Position numbers and translations under genes: made by a program. Source: an uncultured bacterium (GTDB lineage: Bacteria; Muiribacteriota; Ozemobacteria; Ozemobacterales; Ozemobacteraceae). Taken from it: a stretch of 64,000 nucleotides of DNA. Below are positions 36,357 through 44,481 of the stretch, piece by piece. Under the pieces are notes generated by a model, which was not told where the DNA came from, ran no database searches, and saw only the letters and a list, made by a program, of their open reading frames with translations. How positions within the stretch are numbered: position 1 is the first letter of the stretch; each line of letters opens with the position of its first letter. The stretch is taken from NCBI GenBank assembly GCA_937949615.1, contig CALEDQ010000005.1, positions 124,001-188,000 on the forward strand, in the 5' to 3' direction.

Positions 36357-37520
36357 ATGAACAGAAGACTGACATTGGCGCTGTTCGCGCTTTGTTTTAT
36401 GTTTGCCAGTGTTTTTTCGGTGGCAGGCCAGGATGGCAGCTACCTTGACACGATTTATCGCGCCGGCGATTCGGGTACTTCTGCCGTCAGCGATGAAGGC
36501 GTGCCGCAGTATGTCGAAAACACCGACCAGCCTCCCGAAGTGGTTGATGTTCCGGACCCGGTAGGTGATCCGGCGCAGCAGAAGGCGATCGAAAAGCTGC
36601 AGAACATTATCAACAGTCTGATGCGCATCATTGCCGGCAAAATTTGCGGCACCCGTATTGTGGTTGTTGTAATACCCTGCCAGCGCATTGTGCCGAAACC
36701 GCCTACTTCCACCGCCACTTCGACCTCGACCTCAACCGCCACCCAGACCCAGACTCAGACACAAACTCAGACTCAAACTCAAACTCAGACTCAGACACAA
36801 ACTCAAACTCAGACTCAGACTCAGACTCAGACTCAGACTCAAACGCCCACTCAGACCCAAACGCAGACACAGACTGCAACTGATGCCGAATCAATTCGCG
36901 CTTCAGTTAAGGCCAAATATAATATAAGTCTTGCCAACGGTACTAATGGCCGAGAATGGAGTCTTAATCAGCTTAAGGCTGCAGATGAAGCCTTTGGTGA
37001 ACTTCCCGCCTTCTTCCGCAAATGTACTGACCTGGTTTATCGTGATGGCGAGCCCAATGCCTCGTTCATTCCGCCAAGTGCCGCAGCTTACGTCATTGTT
37101 CCTGAGCGCAAGGTTCACATGCTCGACCTGAGCGTAAAAATGACTCAGGGGGCCTATAATTCGCTCACTGCTGCCTATGGTCGCGCGCCGACCACCGAAG
37201 AACAGATGGCTTATCTCAAATACAATTTCAAACGCACCCTGGTGCATGAAATGACTCATTGTTTCCAGAACACCTATCCGCAGGTTTACCAGACCTGGTC
37301 AAGAACCTTCTGGCCCGGTGGACAGCTTACCGGCACCTGCCCGACCGGTTATGGACGTACTCAGCCTGCCGAAGACATGGCTGAATCGGTTGCCACCTAT
37401 TACACCGGTGGTTCGATCAGAAACGGCATGTTTGTGTCGCGCAGCGGCGCCACCATGGACCTGAACCGCTATAATTTCATCAAACAGTATGTTATGGACG
37501 GCAAGGAATACCTGCAGTAA
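36357..37520 (+). CDS. Secreted zincin-like protease with a Thr-Gln repeat stalk
   Basis: The 387-residue product has a signal peptide (LTLALFALCFMFASVFSVAG), an N-terminal motif SYLDTIY shared with the next gene, a segment with a possible membrane-seeking stretch (RIVVVVIPCQRIV), a 44-residue Thr-Gln repeat (129-172), and a C-terminal domain with the zinc motif H297-E-M-T-H301 followed by AEDMAES (Glu339 or Glu343 as likely third ligand). This is the gluzincin pattern seen in lethal-factor-like and similar families. It should be an active metalloprotease outside the cytoplasm. GGGAGG precedes the ATG. The substrate is unknown. Confidence 0.82.
   Translation: MNRRLTLALFALCFMFASVFSVAGQDGSYLDTIYRAGDSGTSAVSDEGVPQYVENTDQPPEVVDVPDPVGDPAQQKAIEKLQNIINSLMRIIAGKICGTRIVVVVIPCQRIVPKPPTSTATSTSTSTATQTQTQTQTQTQTQTQTQTQTQTQTQTQTQTQTQTPTQTQTQTQTATDAESIRASVKAKYNISLANGTNGREWSLNQLKAADEAFGELPAFFRKCTDLVYRDGEPNASFIPPSAAAYVIVPERKVHMLDLSVKMTQGAYNSLTAAYGRAPTTEEQMAYLKYNFKRTLVHEMTHCFQNTYPQVYQTWSRTFWPGGQLTGTCPTGYGRTQPAEDMAESVATYYTGGSIRNGMFVSRSGATMDLNRYNFIKQYVMDGKEYLQ
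36741..36872 (+). repeat. In-frame hexanucleotide repeat coding for (Thr-Gln)n
   Basis: Twenty-two tandem six-base units of the type CAGACT, CAGACA, CAAACT encode a Thr-Gln stretch with one Thr-Pro. Because the unit is six bases, changes in copy number keep the frame and alter stalk length only. Other frames would read Ser-Asp or Arg-Leu repeats. Confidence 0.9.
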
Positions 37521-37535
37521 AGGACCGGGATAACC

Positions 37536-38900
37536 ATGAAAAAGCTGATTGTGCTGTTCTCTCTGACTTTATTGCTGCTGGTGTCGCCGGTTTCGGCTCA
37601 AAATGCCAGTTACCTCGATTCAGTTTATCAGACGCTCGAAGTTGCTACCGGCACCGATGCTCTGACGGCTCTCAAAGATTCGATAAACGAAAAATTCAAT
37701 GTGGTGATTGCCGAAGATGAAGGCGAAAACCAGAATACCTGGAGTCTTAGTTACGTTCAGGCAATCAAAGAGGTATTTGAAGCGGTCCCGGCGAGCTTCA
37801 GCATGTATACCCGCATGGTGTTTCTCGACCCGTCGCCAGTGCAGTATGAGGTTAAATACGTCGGTTTCAACGACCAGCATGGCATAATCTGGGCCGGCGC
37901 CGGCGTCATGACCCCTTCGGTGATGTATTACCGCCGATTTAAAGAAGTTTACGGCAGTGCTCCGACCGAAGCGCAACTGTTGGCCCGCTTCAAGACCATT
38001 CTTGTGCGCGGCATGACCTACAGCTTTCTTCAGCAGAACCCCGAGATCGGCAAGAGGTATGCTGCCATTGCCGCCGGTTCGACTTTTCCGACGAAGGTTT
38101 TCAGCCCGGCGGCTGAAACCAATATGGTAACCGCGCCAGGCAAGATTGCCGCCTGGATAGACCTGGCCTTCGCCGTGTCGATGTATTGCACCGATCCAGC
38201 TACTCTGCAGAGCAGATTTGCCAGCCGCTTCGATTTTATTAAAACCAGCCTGATGAACGGGCAGAGCATCAGTGGCTGGAACGACAAGCCGATCAATGAC
38301 GGTGGCGGCAATAACAACGGTGGCAACAACAATGCCAGTGGCACGGTCGAAACCCCCGGCACCCGCCCGCCCCCTGCTATTCCAGATGGCGATTATATGC
38401 CGGTTGTAACACAGGTTGATGTTGGTACTGCCGCAGCTTCACTGCCGGCCGAACACAAAGAAGCGCCAGAGCTTCTGCGCAGCGCCATTGCCGAGCTCTT
38501 TGCCGAACTGCCGAAGTTTTTCTCGACCTGCACCGAAGCGATTGCTTATGTGCCGACTACCGACACCGAAACCGCCTTTTCTTCTGAGGGTTTCGTGTTT
38601 ATCACGCAGAATTCGTGGTTCATGCCTTCGTTCGTCGAACTCGACGACGCAGCCCGCAATAAGCGCTTCAAACAGATTCTGTTGCGCGAAATGACGCTGC
38701 GCTTTCTCTATTTCCACCCCGAAGTGACCGCCAAATGGAAAGAAAAATTCGATAAGAACATGAGCACTTTCGATGCCTACGTCGACATGACCCAGGCTGC
38801 CGTGCTCTATTACTCGGCCCCCGCCTATCTGAAGCAGATCAACAACGAGCGCTATGAATTTGTTAAAACAGTGATCATGATCGGAAAAACCTTCGAGTAA
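37536..38900 (+). CDS. Tandem pseudoprotease paralogue of the HEMTH protein
   Basis: The 454-residue product has a signal peptide and the shared NASYLDSVYQT motif. It contains two copies of the protease domain of the preceding gene, joined by an Asn/Gly linker (GGGNNNGGNNNASG). Alignment by eye places ILVRGMTYSF (R158-G-M-T-Y162) and ILLREMTLRF (R384-E-M-T-L388) over the active protein's TLVHEMTHCF, so the zinc histidines are lost in both copies. It follows the protease by 15 bases with AAAGGA upstream. It is likely a binding or regulatory partner, or a substrate decoy, of the active protease. Confidence 0.82.
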   Translation: MKKLIVLFSLTLLLLVSPVSAQNASYLDSVYQTLEVATGTDALTALKDSINEKFNVVIAEDEGENQNTWSLSYVQAIKEVFEAVPASFSMYTRMVFLDPSPVQYEVKYVGFNDQHGIIWAGAGVMTPSVMYYRRFKEVYGSAPTEAQLLARFKTILVRGMTYSFLQQNPEIGKRYAAIAAGSTFPTKVFSPAAETNMVTAPGKIAAWIDLAFAVSMYCTDPATLQSRFASRFDFIKTSLMNGQSISGWNDKPINDGGGNNNGGNNNASGTVETPGTRPPPAIPDGDYMPVVTQVDVGTAAASLPAEHKEAPELLRSAIAELFAELPKFFSTCTEAIAYVPTTDTETAFSSEGFVFITQNSWFMPSFVELDDAARNKRFKQILLREMTLRFLYFHPEVTAKWKEKFDKNMSTFDAYVDMTQAAVLYYSAPAYLKQINNERYEFVKTVIMIGKTFE

Positions 38901-38930
38901 TCTTTTGCTCTTCTGAAAAGTTCGAAACGG

Positions 38931-38970
38931 CCCGCTGCTGGACCCCATGTCTCTGCAGCGGGTTTTGTTT
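38931..38970 (+). terminator. Terminator after the protease/pseudoprotease genes
   Basis: CCCGCTGC (38931-38938) pairs with GCAGCGGG (38955-38962), followed by TTTTGTTT. Confidence 0.75.
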
Positions 38971-39259
38971 ATGTCTTCATCTTCTCCGCGAACACACTGT
39001 TTTAAGCCTTTTTTTGGATAGACTTTCGCTGCCCGCCTGAGCGCACGGCATGCTCTGCCTGTAAATAATGAGAATAAGGCCTGCTTTGCCAGGATGTGCA
39101 ATTGTGCGCAGGGCTCTGCGCAAGGATAGAAACACAAGGTTTTGTCAGGCAATGGGAGACAATATGGGGACCAGCTTTTCTAAAAAAATATGGCTGATTG
39201 TGCTTTTAATCTGGCGTCAGTCGCATAAAAGGCTGACACCGGATTTACAAAAGGCTTTG
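38971..39259. other. Intergenic region between convergent genes, no gene seen
   Basis: Nothing beyond the terminator at its left end is supported. Short open frames lack ribosome-binding sites and recognisable products. Confidence 0.6.
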
Positions 39260-40792
39260 TCAGGGAATTGAAATCTTGCGGCTGGCAGTTATAAGGCCGC
39301 CGGCTCTGACGACCAGTGCGACCCTGTCGCCTGACTTGAGCTCGACTTCGATGGGCAGGAGCTGCCCATCGCGAAATTCGCATTTCACGTAATTTTTGTT
39401 GATCTGGATAAAGCCCGGGCCATTAAAGCGGATGGCGCCAATGTCACGCCATTCATTGTCATAGTCGGCGTTGTGCAGCAATTCGCCAGAAGCCAGGTAT
39501 TTGCCGTTGGCGGCCGGCGCCAGATCGAACTTGATACTCAGTGATGGAAAGAAGGCTTTGATAACCTCGGCGCAGTTGAATACTGCCAGAGGAATAAGAA
39601 CTTTTGCCTGACTTTCGGCCATATTAGGCATGACGTTGAAGTGCGGGTTTTTACGACCGTATTTGTCGTTGTCATTGATGACTTTGGCAAAGGGCGAGCC
39701 CGTTTCTTTGGCCATGGGAACCCAGCCAACCGTTTCAAACCATGCATAAAATATACCGGCCTCATGTTTGAGTTTTGAGAGCTGTGGCGAGGGGTATGGG
39801 CGCTTTTTGTTGCGCGGAAAATGCCATTTCTCATAATCAAAAATTGTATCGTTACTGAAAAAATGCTGGTTGGTGAAAGCGGCGAGGTTTTTCATCAGCT
39901 CGGGCAATTCGATGTCAGATGCAATTTCAAATTCTGGAACAGGTTTGAAATCAGGATTTTTATGCCTGTCGCCCATGATTTTGCGGATCATTTTTTCTTT
40001 TACATTCATTTCGATCGGCTCAAAAAGTGAGTGGCTGTCGGCTCTGGTGTGAGCCGGCTGGGCCATGTCTGCCATCAGATGCATGGTTTCACCCACAGCC
40101 CGGAATGCTTTGCCGAACATCTGGCTGCGGCTCAGTTTGCCGAATGCGGCGGTGTTGTTTTCCATGGCGGCTTTATAGGCGAGTTTTGCCTGCAGCCAGT
40201 TATGGTCATTTTCTTCGTGTTCGAACGCCCAGGTTACCGCGTCGATCTGTGGTCGGAAAATCTTGGGCTGGAGCTTGATTTTGCGGTCTTTCAAGCCGAA
40301 TTCGAAGTTCGGGTTCCAGTCGTCGGCGCGGTATTGCAGAGATGCGAAGAAAGCTTCCTCAGAGGCGAAGCTGCTTTTCTTTTTGGGGACAAATGAACGA
40401 TTCTGCCAGGTAAGATAGTGAGGCTCATACACCGGGTCGAAGAAGTGACGGAACCCCATGTTTATTTCGGGCATGTCGGCATCGTAGCCGCCGCGGGCCA
40501 GCCAGCCCGAAAAATTATGCGCAGCGTTAACCAGTTTGGCATTGGCGCCGCTTTCAAATTTAGGGGCCTTGCCGAAGGTCAGCCCCTGAAAATTTACTTC
40601 GTTGTCGATGGTGGTATTGACGAATTTGTCGCCATACTGGCCGGCTTTAAATTTAGCGATGAAATGCTCGAAGGCGAGAAGGTTTATGGTTGGATGCGCT
40701 TCAACACAATCCCAGGCGCGTACGGTTTGAACAGATATCAAAATCTGAGCCATTACTACCAGCGCCGTTAGTGTTATGCGTTTGCTGTGCAA
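39260..40792 (-). CDS. Secreted zinc-dependent phospholipase C-like protein
   Basis: The 510-residue product has a signal peptide that should be cut at VRA|WDCVEAHP, leaving an N-terminal Trp, the residue whose amino group binds zinc in phospholipase C and P1 nuclease. Later motifs fit the family: WAFEHEENDHNWLQA with metal-type His/Asp residues and GETMHLMADMAQPAHTRADSH, close to the family's GxxxHxxxDxxxPxH pattern. A C-terminal beta region (about 420-510) is an extra, perhaps binding, domain. It probably hydrolyses phospholipids or phosphoesters outside the cell. It stands alone, with the rtcR gene upstream on the same strand. Confidence 0.85.
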   Translation of the reverse strand: MHSKRITLTALVVMAQILISVQTVRAWDCVEAHPTINLLAFEHFIAKFKAGQYGDKFVNTTIDNEVNFQGLTFGKAPKFESGANAKLVNAAHNFSGWLARGGYDADMPEINMGFRHFFDPVYEPHYLTWQNRSFVPKKKSSFASEEAFFASLQYRADDWNPNFEFGLKDRKIKLQPKIFRPQIDAVTWAFEHEENDHNWLQAKLAYKAAMENNTAAFGKLSRSQMFGKAFRAVGETMHLMADMAQPAHTRADSHSLFEPIEMNVKEKMIRKIMGDRHKNPDFKPVPEFEIASDIELPELMKNLAAFTNQHFFSNDTIFDYEKWHFPRNKKRPYPSPQLSKLKHEAGIFYAWFETVGWVPMAKETGSPFAKVINDNDKYGRKNPHFNVMPNMAESQAKVLIPLAVFNCAEVIKAFFPSLSIKFDLAPAANGKYLASGELLHNADYDNEWRDIGAIRFNGPGFIQINKNYVKCEFRDGQLLPIEVELKSGDRVALVVRAGGLITASRKISIP

Positions 40793-40878
40793 AGATTCGC
40801 CTCATTTAAAGGATTGTACCGTAATTATAATGTTTTTTTCAGTTGGCACAACCCCTGAAAAATTGAACTCTTCAGCGG

Positions 40879-42471
40879 CTAGTCGCCTGTGCCGATCATT
40901 TTCCAGGAAATGCCGAAGCGCTGCAGATATTTGCGCAGACGGTCAGAGTCGTTGGTTGAGCGCTTTTTTTGCGCCGAATTGCTGAACAGCTGCCGGCCGG
41001 TCTCGGCCATGCTGTCACATCTGCGGCAGATTTCGAGCACTTTTTCGAGCTGCAGTCGGTCGAACAGGTCTATTTCTGACAGTTGTTCTGTGGTCAGCAG
41101 CTGCCGGCAGAGCTTTTCGTCGTTCGTTGCAGACCGGCTTTCTGTCGACCATTCTTTGCGCAGTCTCGCCATTTCGGTCTTAGCATTTTCGCGACTGATA
41201 CGGTTGCCTTCTGATAAAGTAATCATGCGGGCAAGCGAGCTGTTGAGATCGCGAAAGTTGGCTGTCCAGATTGCTTCATTCGATACTGCAAATCTGATGA
41301 ATTCCTGGCGCGCTTCACTGCTGAAACTGACGGGTTTACCGAGTTTTTTCGAATGCTGCTGCAGCTCGTAGTCGATATTTGGGTCGATGTCTTCGGGGCG
41401 CTCGCGCAGGCCGGGGATTGCGAATTCCCAGAATTTGATACGGGCGAGCAGATCCTGTCTGAAGCGACCGGCATGACATTCGTGCCGCAGATTACGGTTG
41501 GTGCCGGTGATCAGCTGAAAATCGCTGCGCACCTCTTTGTCAGAGCCGACCGGCAGATAAACCTTTTCTTCGATTGCCCGCAGCAGCATTGCCTGCTCAT
41601 CGAGGCCGAGTTCACCTATTTCATCGAGAAAGAGAATGCCGCCGTCAGCGGCTTTTAGCAAACCTTCGCGGTTTTCGGTGGCACCGGTGTAGGCGCCTTT
41701 TTTATGGCCGAACAGCACCGACATGGCCATGTCGCCACGCAGAGTCGCGCAGTTTACTTCGACAAAGCGGCCTTTGATCATGCTGCGCTGTCGGCGCAGC
41801 TCGTATATCTGGCGTGCCAGGCGCGATTTTCCGGCTCCGGTCGGGCCGGAAAGCATGATTGGCATATCGCTGCGCAGGGTTACCTTCTCGACTTCGGCGA
41901 TCAGCTCGTTGAAATGCCGGTTTCTGGTCTTGATGCCTGATTTGAGAAACGAGATATCGTCTTTTGTCTGCGTGGCAAAACGTTTTGCGATGCTGTCGTA
42001 ACGTGACAGATCCAGGTCGATAATTTCGTAACTGCCGGGTGGTGAATTCTGTCGCCCGGGGCCAGTCTGCAGTAGTTTGCCACGAAAAAAGCCCGCTTCG
42101 GTAAGCAGAAACAGACAAATCTGCGTAACATGGGTGCCGGTGGTAATGTGCAACAGGTATTCTTCGTCTTCGCTGCAGCTGAAATGCTTTGAATAATCGA
42201 GAAGGCCGGCGAAGACTTCTTCGAAATCCCAGGGGTTTTTGAATTCAACGTAATCAATAATCACCGAAGTTTCCGGCGAAACGGTGCTGATATCGGCTTT
42301 TACGACTTCGGCAAGGGCGGCGTCGCGGCGGCTGCAGAGCAGGTGAAAGCGGTCGACCAGCAGGTCTTCATGCTGACAGACGGCAACCGATGGGCGCCAG
42401 TTTTCCCAGCGTTTTTCTTTGCCGCGCCGGTCAAGAACGGTTCCGAGAAACCCGATTACAACTTTTTTCAT
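40879..42471 (-). CDS. rtcR: RtcR, CARF-domain sigma-54 activator of RNA repair genes
   Basis: The protein matches RtcR along its length: CARF-like N-terminal domain (MKKVVIGFLGTVLDRRG, NPWDFEEVFAGL, LLHITTGTHVTQIC), a linker with IDLDLSRYD, an AAA+ domain with GPTGAGKS and sigma-54 loop GAYTGA, DEIGEL, and the C-terminal NDSDRLRKYLQRFGISW. The ATG at 42471 is chosen over 42483 because GGAAG lies five bases upstream and the protein then aligns with E. coli RtcR. In enterobacteria the CARF domain senses RNA ends from damaged tRNA and relieves inhibition of the ATPase. It is divergent from the slipin-rtcA-rtcB unit, whose sigma-54 promoter lies 260 bases away. Confidence 0.96.
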   Translation of the reverse strand: MKKVVIGFLGTVLDRRGKEKRWENWRPSVAVCQHEDLLVDRFHLLCSRRDAALAEVVKADISTVSPETSVIIDYVEFKNPWDFEEVFAGLLDYSKHFSCSEDEEYLLHITTGTHVTQICLFLLTEAGFFRGKLLQTGPGRQNSPPGSYEIIDLDLSRYDSIAKRFATQTKDDISFLKSGIKTRNRHFNELIAEVEKVTLRSDMPIMLSGPTGAGKSRLARQIYELRRQRSMIKGRFVEVNCATLRGDMAMSVLFGHKKGAYTGATENREGLLKAADGGILFLDEIGELGLDEQAMLLRAIEEKVYLPVGSDKEVRSDFQLITGTNRNLRHECHAGRFRQDLLARIKFWEFAIPGLRERPEDIDPNIDYELQQHSKKLGKPVSFSSEARQEFIRFAVSNEAIWTANFRDLNSSLARMITLSEGNRISRENAKTEMARLRKEWSTESRSATNDEKLCRQLLTTEQLSEIDLFDRLQLEKVLEICRRCDSMAETGRQLFSNSAQKKRSTNDSDRLRKYLQRFGISWKMIGTGD

Positions 42472-42729
42472 TTTCACTTCCATAGTTTTTCAACTGGTAT
42501 TCCCGCCTGCACCCTTTCCGGGCATAAACGCAGGAATGGCAGATCAATCATTAACTCGAATGCGGCAAATCGCTTGAATTTTGTGTATTTGCTTTTTTGC
42601 TGTGGCTATAAAATTGTATATAAAAAATTCTAAAAAATATATATAAATATATAATTTTTTGGGGGATTATTTGAGTGAAAATTCGTGGAAATCTGCTGTT
42701 GATGATGGAAATGGTGAAAAATTAAATTC
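42472..42729. promoter_or_regulatory. rtcR upstream region with AT-rich tract
   Basis: The 258-bp divergent region holds a very AT-rich tract at 42600-42660 (repeated tata/aaat), likely curved or easily melted, placed between the probable activator sites and the sigma-54 promoter. A short inverted repeat CCTGC (42506-42510) and GCAGG (42530-42534) is a possible enhancer site for RtcR; this is weak evidence. No gene is seen. Confidence 0.45.
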
Positions 42730-42745
42730 TGGCACGGCGGTTGCA
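42730..42745 (+). promoter_or_regulatory. Sigma-54 promoter of the tRNA-like/slipin/rtcAB transcript
   Basis: TGGCAC-GGCGG-TTGCA matches the sigma-54 -24/-12 consensus exactly, with GG and GC ten bases apart. Transcription should begin near 42756 and read into the tRNA fold at 42833. The divergent rtcR gene provides the expected activator. Confidence 0.92.
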
Positions 42746-42832
42746 TTTATAAGTTTGTCTGTTGATTCGACCACACCGATGCCCGCCCTGTGGATAAGGG
42801 TATGTCGGCCCTGGTTTGAAGATGACGCAGAC

Positions 42833-42905
42833 ATCTGGATAGCTCATCGGGTAGAGCAATGGCCTCATAAGCCATCGGTAGCAGGTTCGAATCCTGTTCC
42901 AGCTT
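42833..42905 (+). tRNA. tRNA-like element with CAU anticodon in the rtc operon leader
   Basis: A full cloverleaf can be drawn: D stem GCTC/GAGC (42842-42845, 42854-42857), anticodon stem ATGGC/GCCAT with loop CTCATAA (anticodon CAT at 42866-42868), a five-base variable loop, and T arm GCAGG-TTCGAAT-CCTGT (42881-42897). The acceptor pairs ATCTGGA with TCCAGCT but has a T-C mismatch at 2-71. Position 73 is T, not the A expected for Met or Ile2, and no CCA is encoded. The anticodon stem lacks the three GC pairs of initiators. It lies 77 bases after the predicted sigma-54 start, so it would be made as part of the stress transcript. It could be a tRNA mimic or a stress-induced tRNA. Confidence 0.8.
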
Positions 42906-43288
42906 ACTGCTTTAACAAAAGCAGCCTATCGCCTGAGGAGTAACCGGGGATTCTGCCGGGCCAGATCTGCCTGATCGACGTTCTGCCAAGGTTCTGAGTC
43001 AGAAAGCCTTCGGGCCTTCTGCCAGGAGCGAGGCTGCGGTCAGTGCGGTGAAGGTAGCCGGCCCGGGGGTCATGCAGACAGCAGATACCGCCCGCCGCGA
43101 CGGGTATCGAGGTGGTTTTTCCGGCGACTGCCGACCAGGCAGGCCCGAAAAACCGGCGAAATATTCGCAGGCCGGCTCAAGCTGTTTCCATCGCCGGGTG
43201 GCTGGCTGATGAACCGGTTGTTCCGATGGCACTGCCAGATTCCGGCTTGTAAAAAGCCGCTGTAGATAAAGCTCAGAAGGGAGAAAAT
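42906..43288 (+). ncRNA. Hairpin-rich 5' leader between tRNA-like element and slipin
   Basis: About 380 bases without a credible ORF can form many stems: CTGCTTT/AAAGCAG just after the tRNA fold (42907-42924), a GCC-TTCG-GGC tetraloop hairpin (near 43006-43015), GGTTTTTC/GAAAAACC (near 43113-43153) enclosing CTGCC/GGCAG, CCATCG/CGATGG (near 43188-43229), and CGGCTT/AAGCCG before the slipin ribosome-binding site. This density suggests a structured RNA, possibly a non-coding RNA processed from the operon message, as Y RNAs are in Salmonella. The class is not recognised; compare with care. Confidence 0.45.
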
Positions 43289-43289
43289 T

Positions 43290-44387
43290 ATGATCAGACT
43301 GGTAAGAGTCAAAAATGCGGAAGTGGGTCTGCGGTTCAGAAACGGTCGCCTGGTTGAGGCGCTGCAGCCGGGCTGGTATCTTGCCAGAACCATTCTGGGC
43401 GAAACTGTCGATGTGCTGCGGGAAAAGGACCTGTTTGTCTGGCATGAAGAAATCGACCAGATCGCTAAAACCGGTGTACTCGGTGACCGGGTTGTGACAG
43501 TCGATCTCAAAGATAATCAGCGTGCGCTTCTCTGGGTCGATGAACGCTTCTATACGGTTATGGGCGCCGGCCGGCAGCTGATCTGGAAAACTCAGAAAAA
43601 CATCAGAGTCGAAGAATTCACGATTGAAGATCCGCGATTCGAACACCGCCAGTTGTTCAAGATCGGCAAAGCGCCGATCGCGAAGGAACTGCTTGAAGCG
43701 GTTCAGGTTGAACAGGGCGAAACCTGCGTTTATTTTCGTGACGGCAAATTCGTTACCGAGCTCGAGCCTGGCTTTTACGCCTTCTGGAAAAACATTTCGG
43801 CCCTGAAATTCATCATGGTCAGCCGCAAGGAAAAAGTTCTCGACCTTTCTGGCCAGGAAATCATCACCGCTGATAAAGTCAGCCTGCGGCTCAATGCGTT
43901 TGCCAGCTTCAAAATCAGAGATGCTCTGAAATCGGTTTCGGTCAGCGAATCGGCAGAAACGGCCCTTTATCGCGAATGTCAGCTGATCATGCGCGCCGTT
44001 GTCGGTTCACGCAAAATCGACGAAATGCTTGCCGCCAAAGATCAGCTCGCCGAAGAGATTTCTGCAGCGCTGAAGGGCAAAGCCGAAGCTTATGGTATCG
44101 AAATCTGCGGTTTTGGGATCAAAGATATTATTTTGCCGGGCAGGATGCGAGAAATCATGAACCGGGTCGTGGCGGCGCAGAAAGAGGCAGAAGCGAATCA
44201 GATCATCAGACGAGAAGAAACTGCCGCTACCAGAAGCCAGTGCAATACCGCCAAGATGCTCGAAGCGAACCCGACTCTGATGCGCCTGCGCGAACTCGAG
44301 CTGATCGAAAAGGTCGCCGAAAAGTCGACACTCAAACTGGTTCTTGGCGAAAAAGGCCTGAGCGAAAAGTTGCTGAACCTGCTTTGA
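43290..44387 (+). CDS. Slipin (SPFH/band 7) protein of the RNA-repair operon
   Basis: The 365-residue protein has two slipin-type segments: an N-terminal beta domain (AEVGLRFRNGRLVEALQPGW, repeated as CVYFRDGKFVTELEPGFYA) and an SPFH domain from about 170 (EIITADKVSLRLNAFASFKI) to 290 (GIKDIILPGRMREIMNRVV), then a helical tail. There is no N-terminal transmembrane helix. This form is known to accompany rtcA/rtcB under RtcR control. It may organise a membrane-associated or oligomeric platform for repair; that role is not established. AAGGGAG precedes the ATG. Confidence 0.9.
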   Translation: MIRLVRVKNAEVGLRFRNGRLVEALQPGWYLARTILGETVDVLREKDLFVWHEEIDQIAKTGVLGDRVVTVDLKDNQRALLWVDERFYTVMGAGRQLIWKTQKNIRVEEFTIEDPRFEHRQLFKIGKAPIAKELLEAVQVEQGETCVYFRDGKFVTELEPGFYAFWKNISALKFIMVSRKEKVLDLSGQEIITADKVSLRLNAFASFKIRDALKSVSVSESAETALYRECQLIMRAVVGSRKIDEMLAAKDQLAEEISAALKGKAEAYGIEICGFGIKDIILPGRMREIMNRVVAAQKEAEANQIIRREETAATRSQCNTAKMLEANPTLMRLRELELIEKVAEKSTLKLVLGEKGLSEKLLNLL

Positions 44388-44481
44388 GATCGACTCGCTC
44401 CGCAGCGACTGGCCAGCCGTCAATTGTGTGTGGATTGACGACGGCGCGGCCCGTTCTGGTTTAGAATTGAAAGAGAAAAAT

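Noticed and set aside
36741..36872. Repeats that could be taken for a CRISPR or satellite
   Set aside because: Units are six bases, contiguous, and code in frame for Thr-Gln within a secreted protein.
39068..39271. 67-codon plus-strand open frame
   Set aside because: No ribosome-binding site or similarity, and it runs into the end of the convergent phospholipase-like gene.
42999..43646. 213-codon minus-strand open frame over the rtc leader and slipin start
   Set aside because: Mostly antisense to slipin, no ribosome-binding site or known domain; the leader is better explained as structured RNA.
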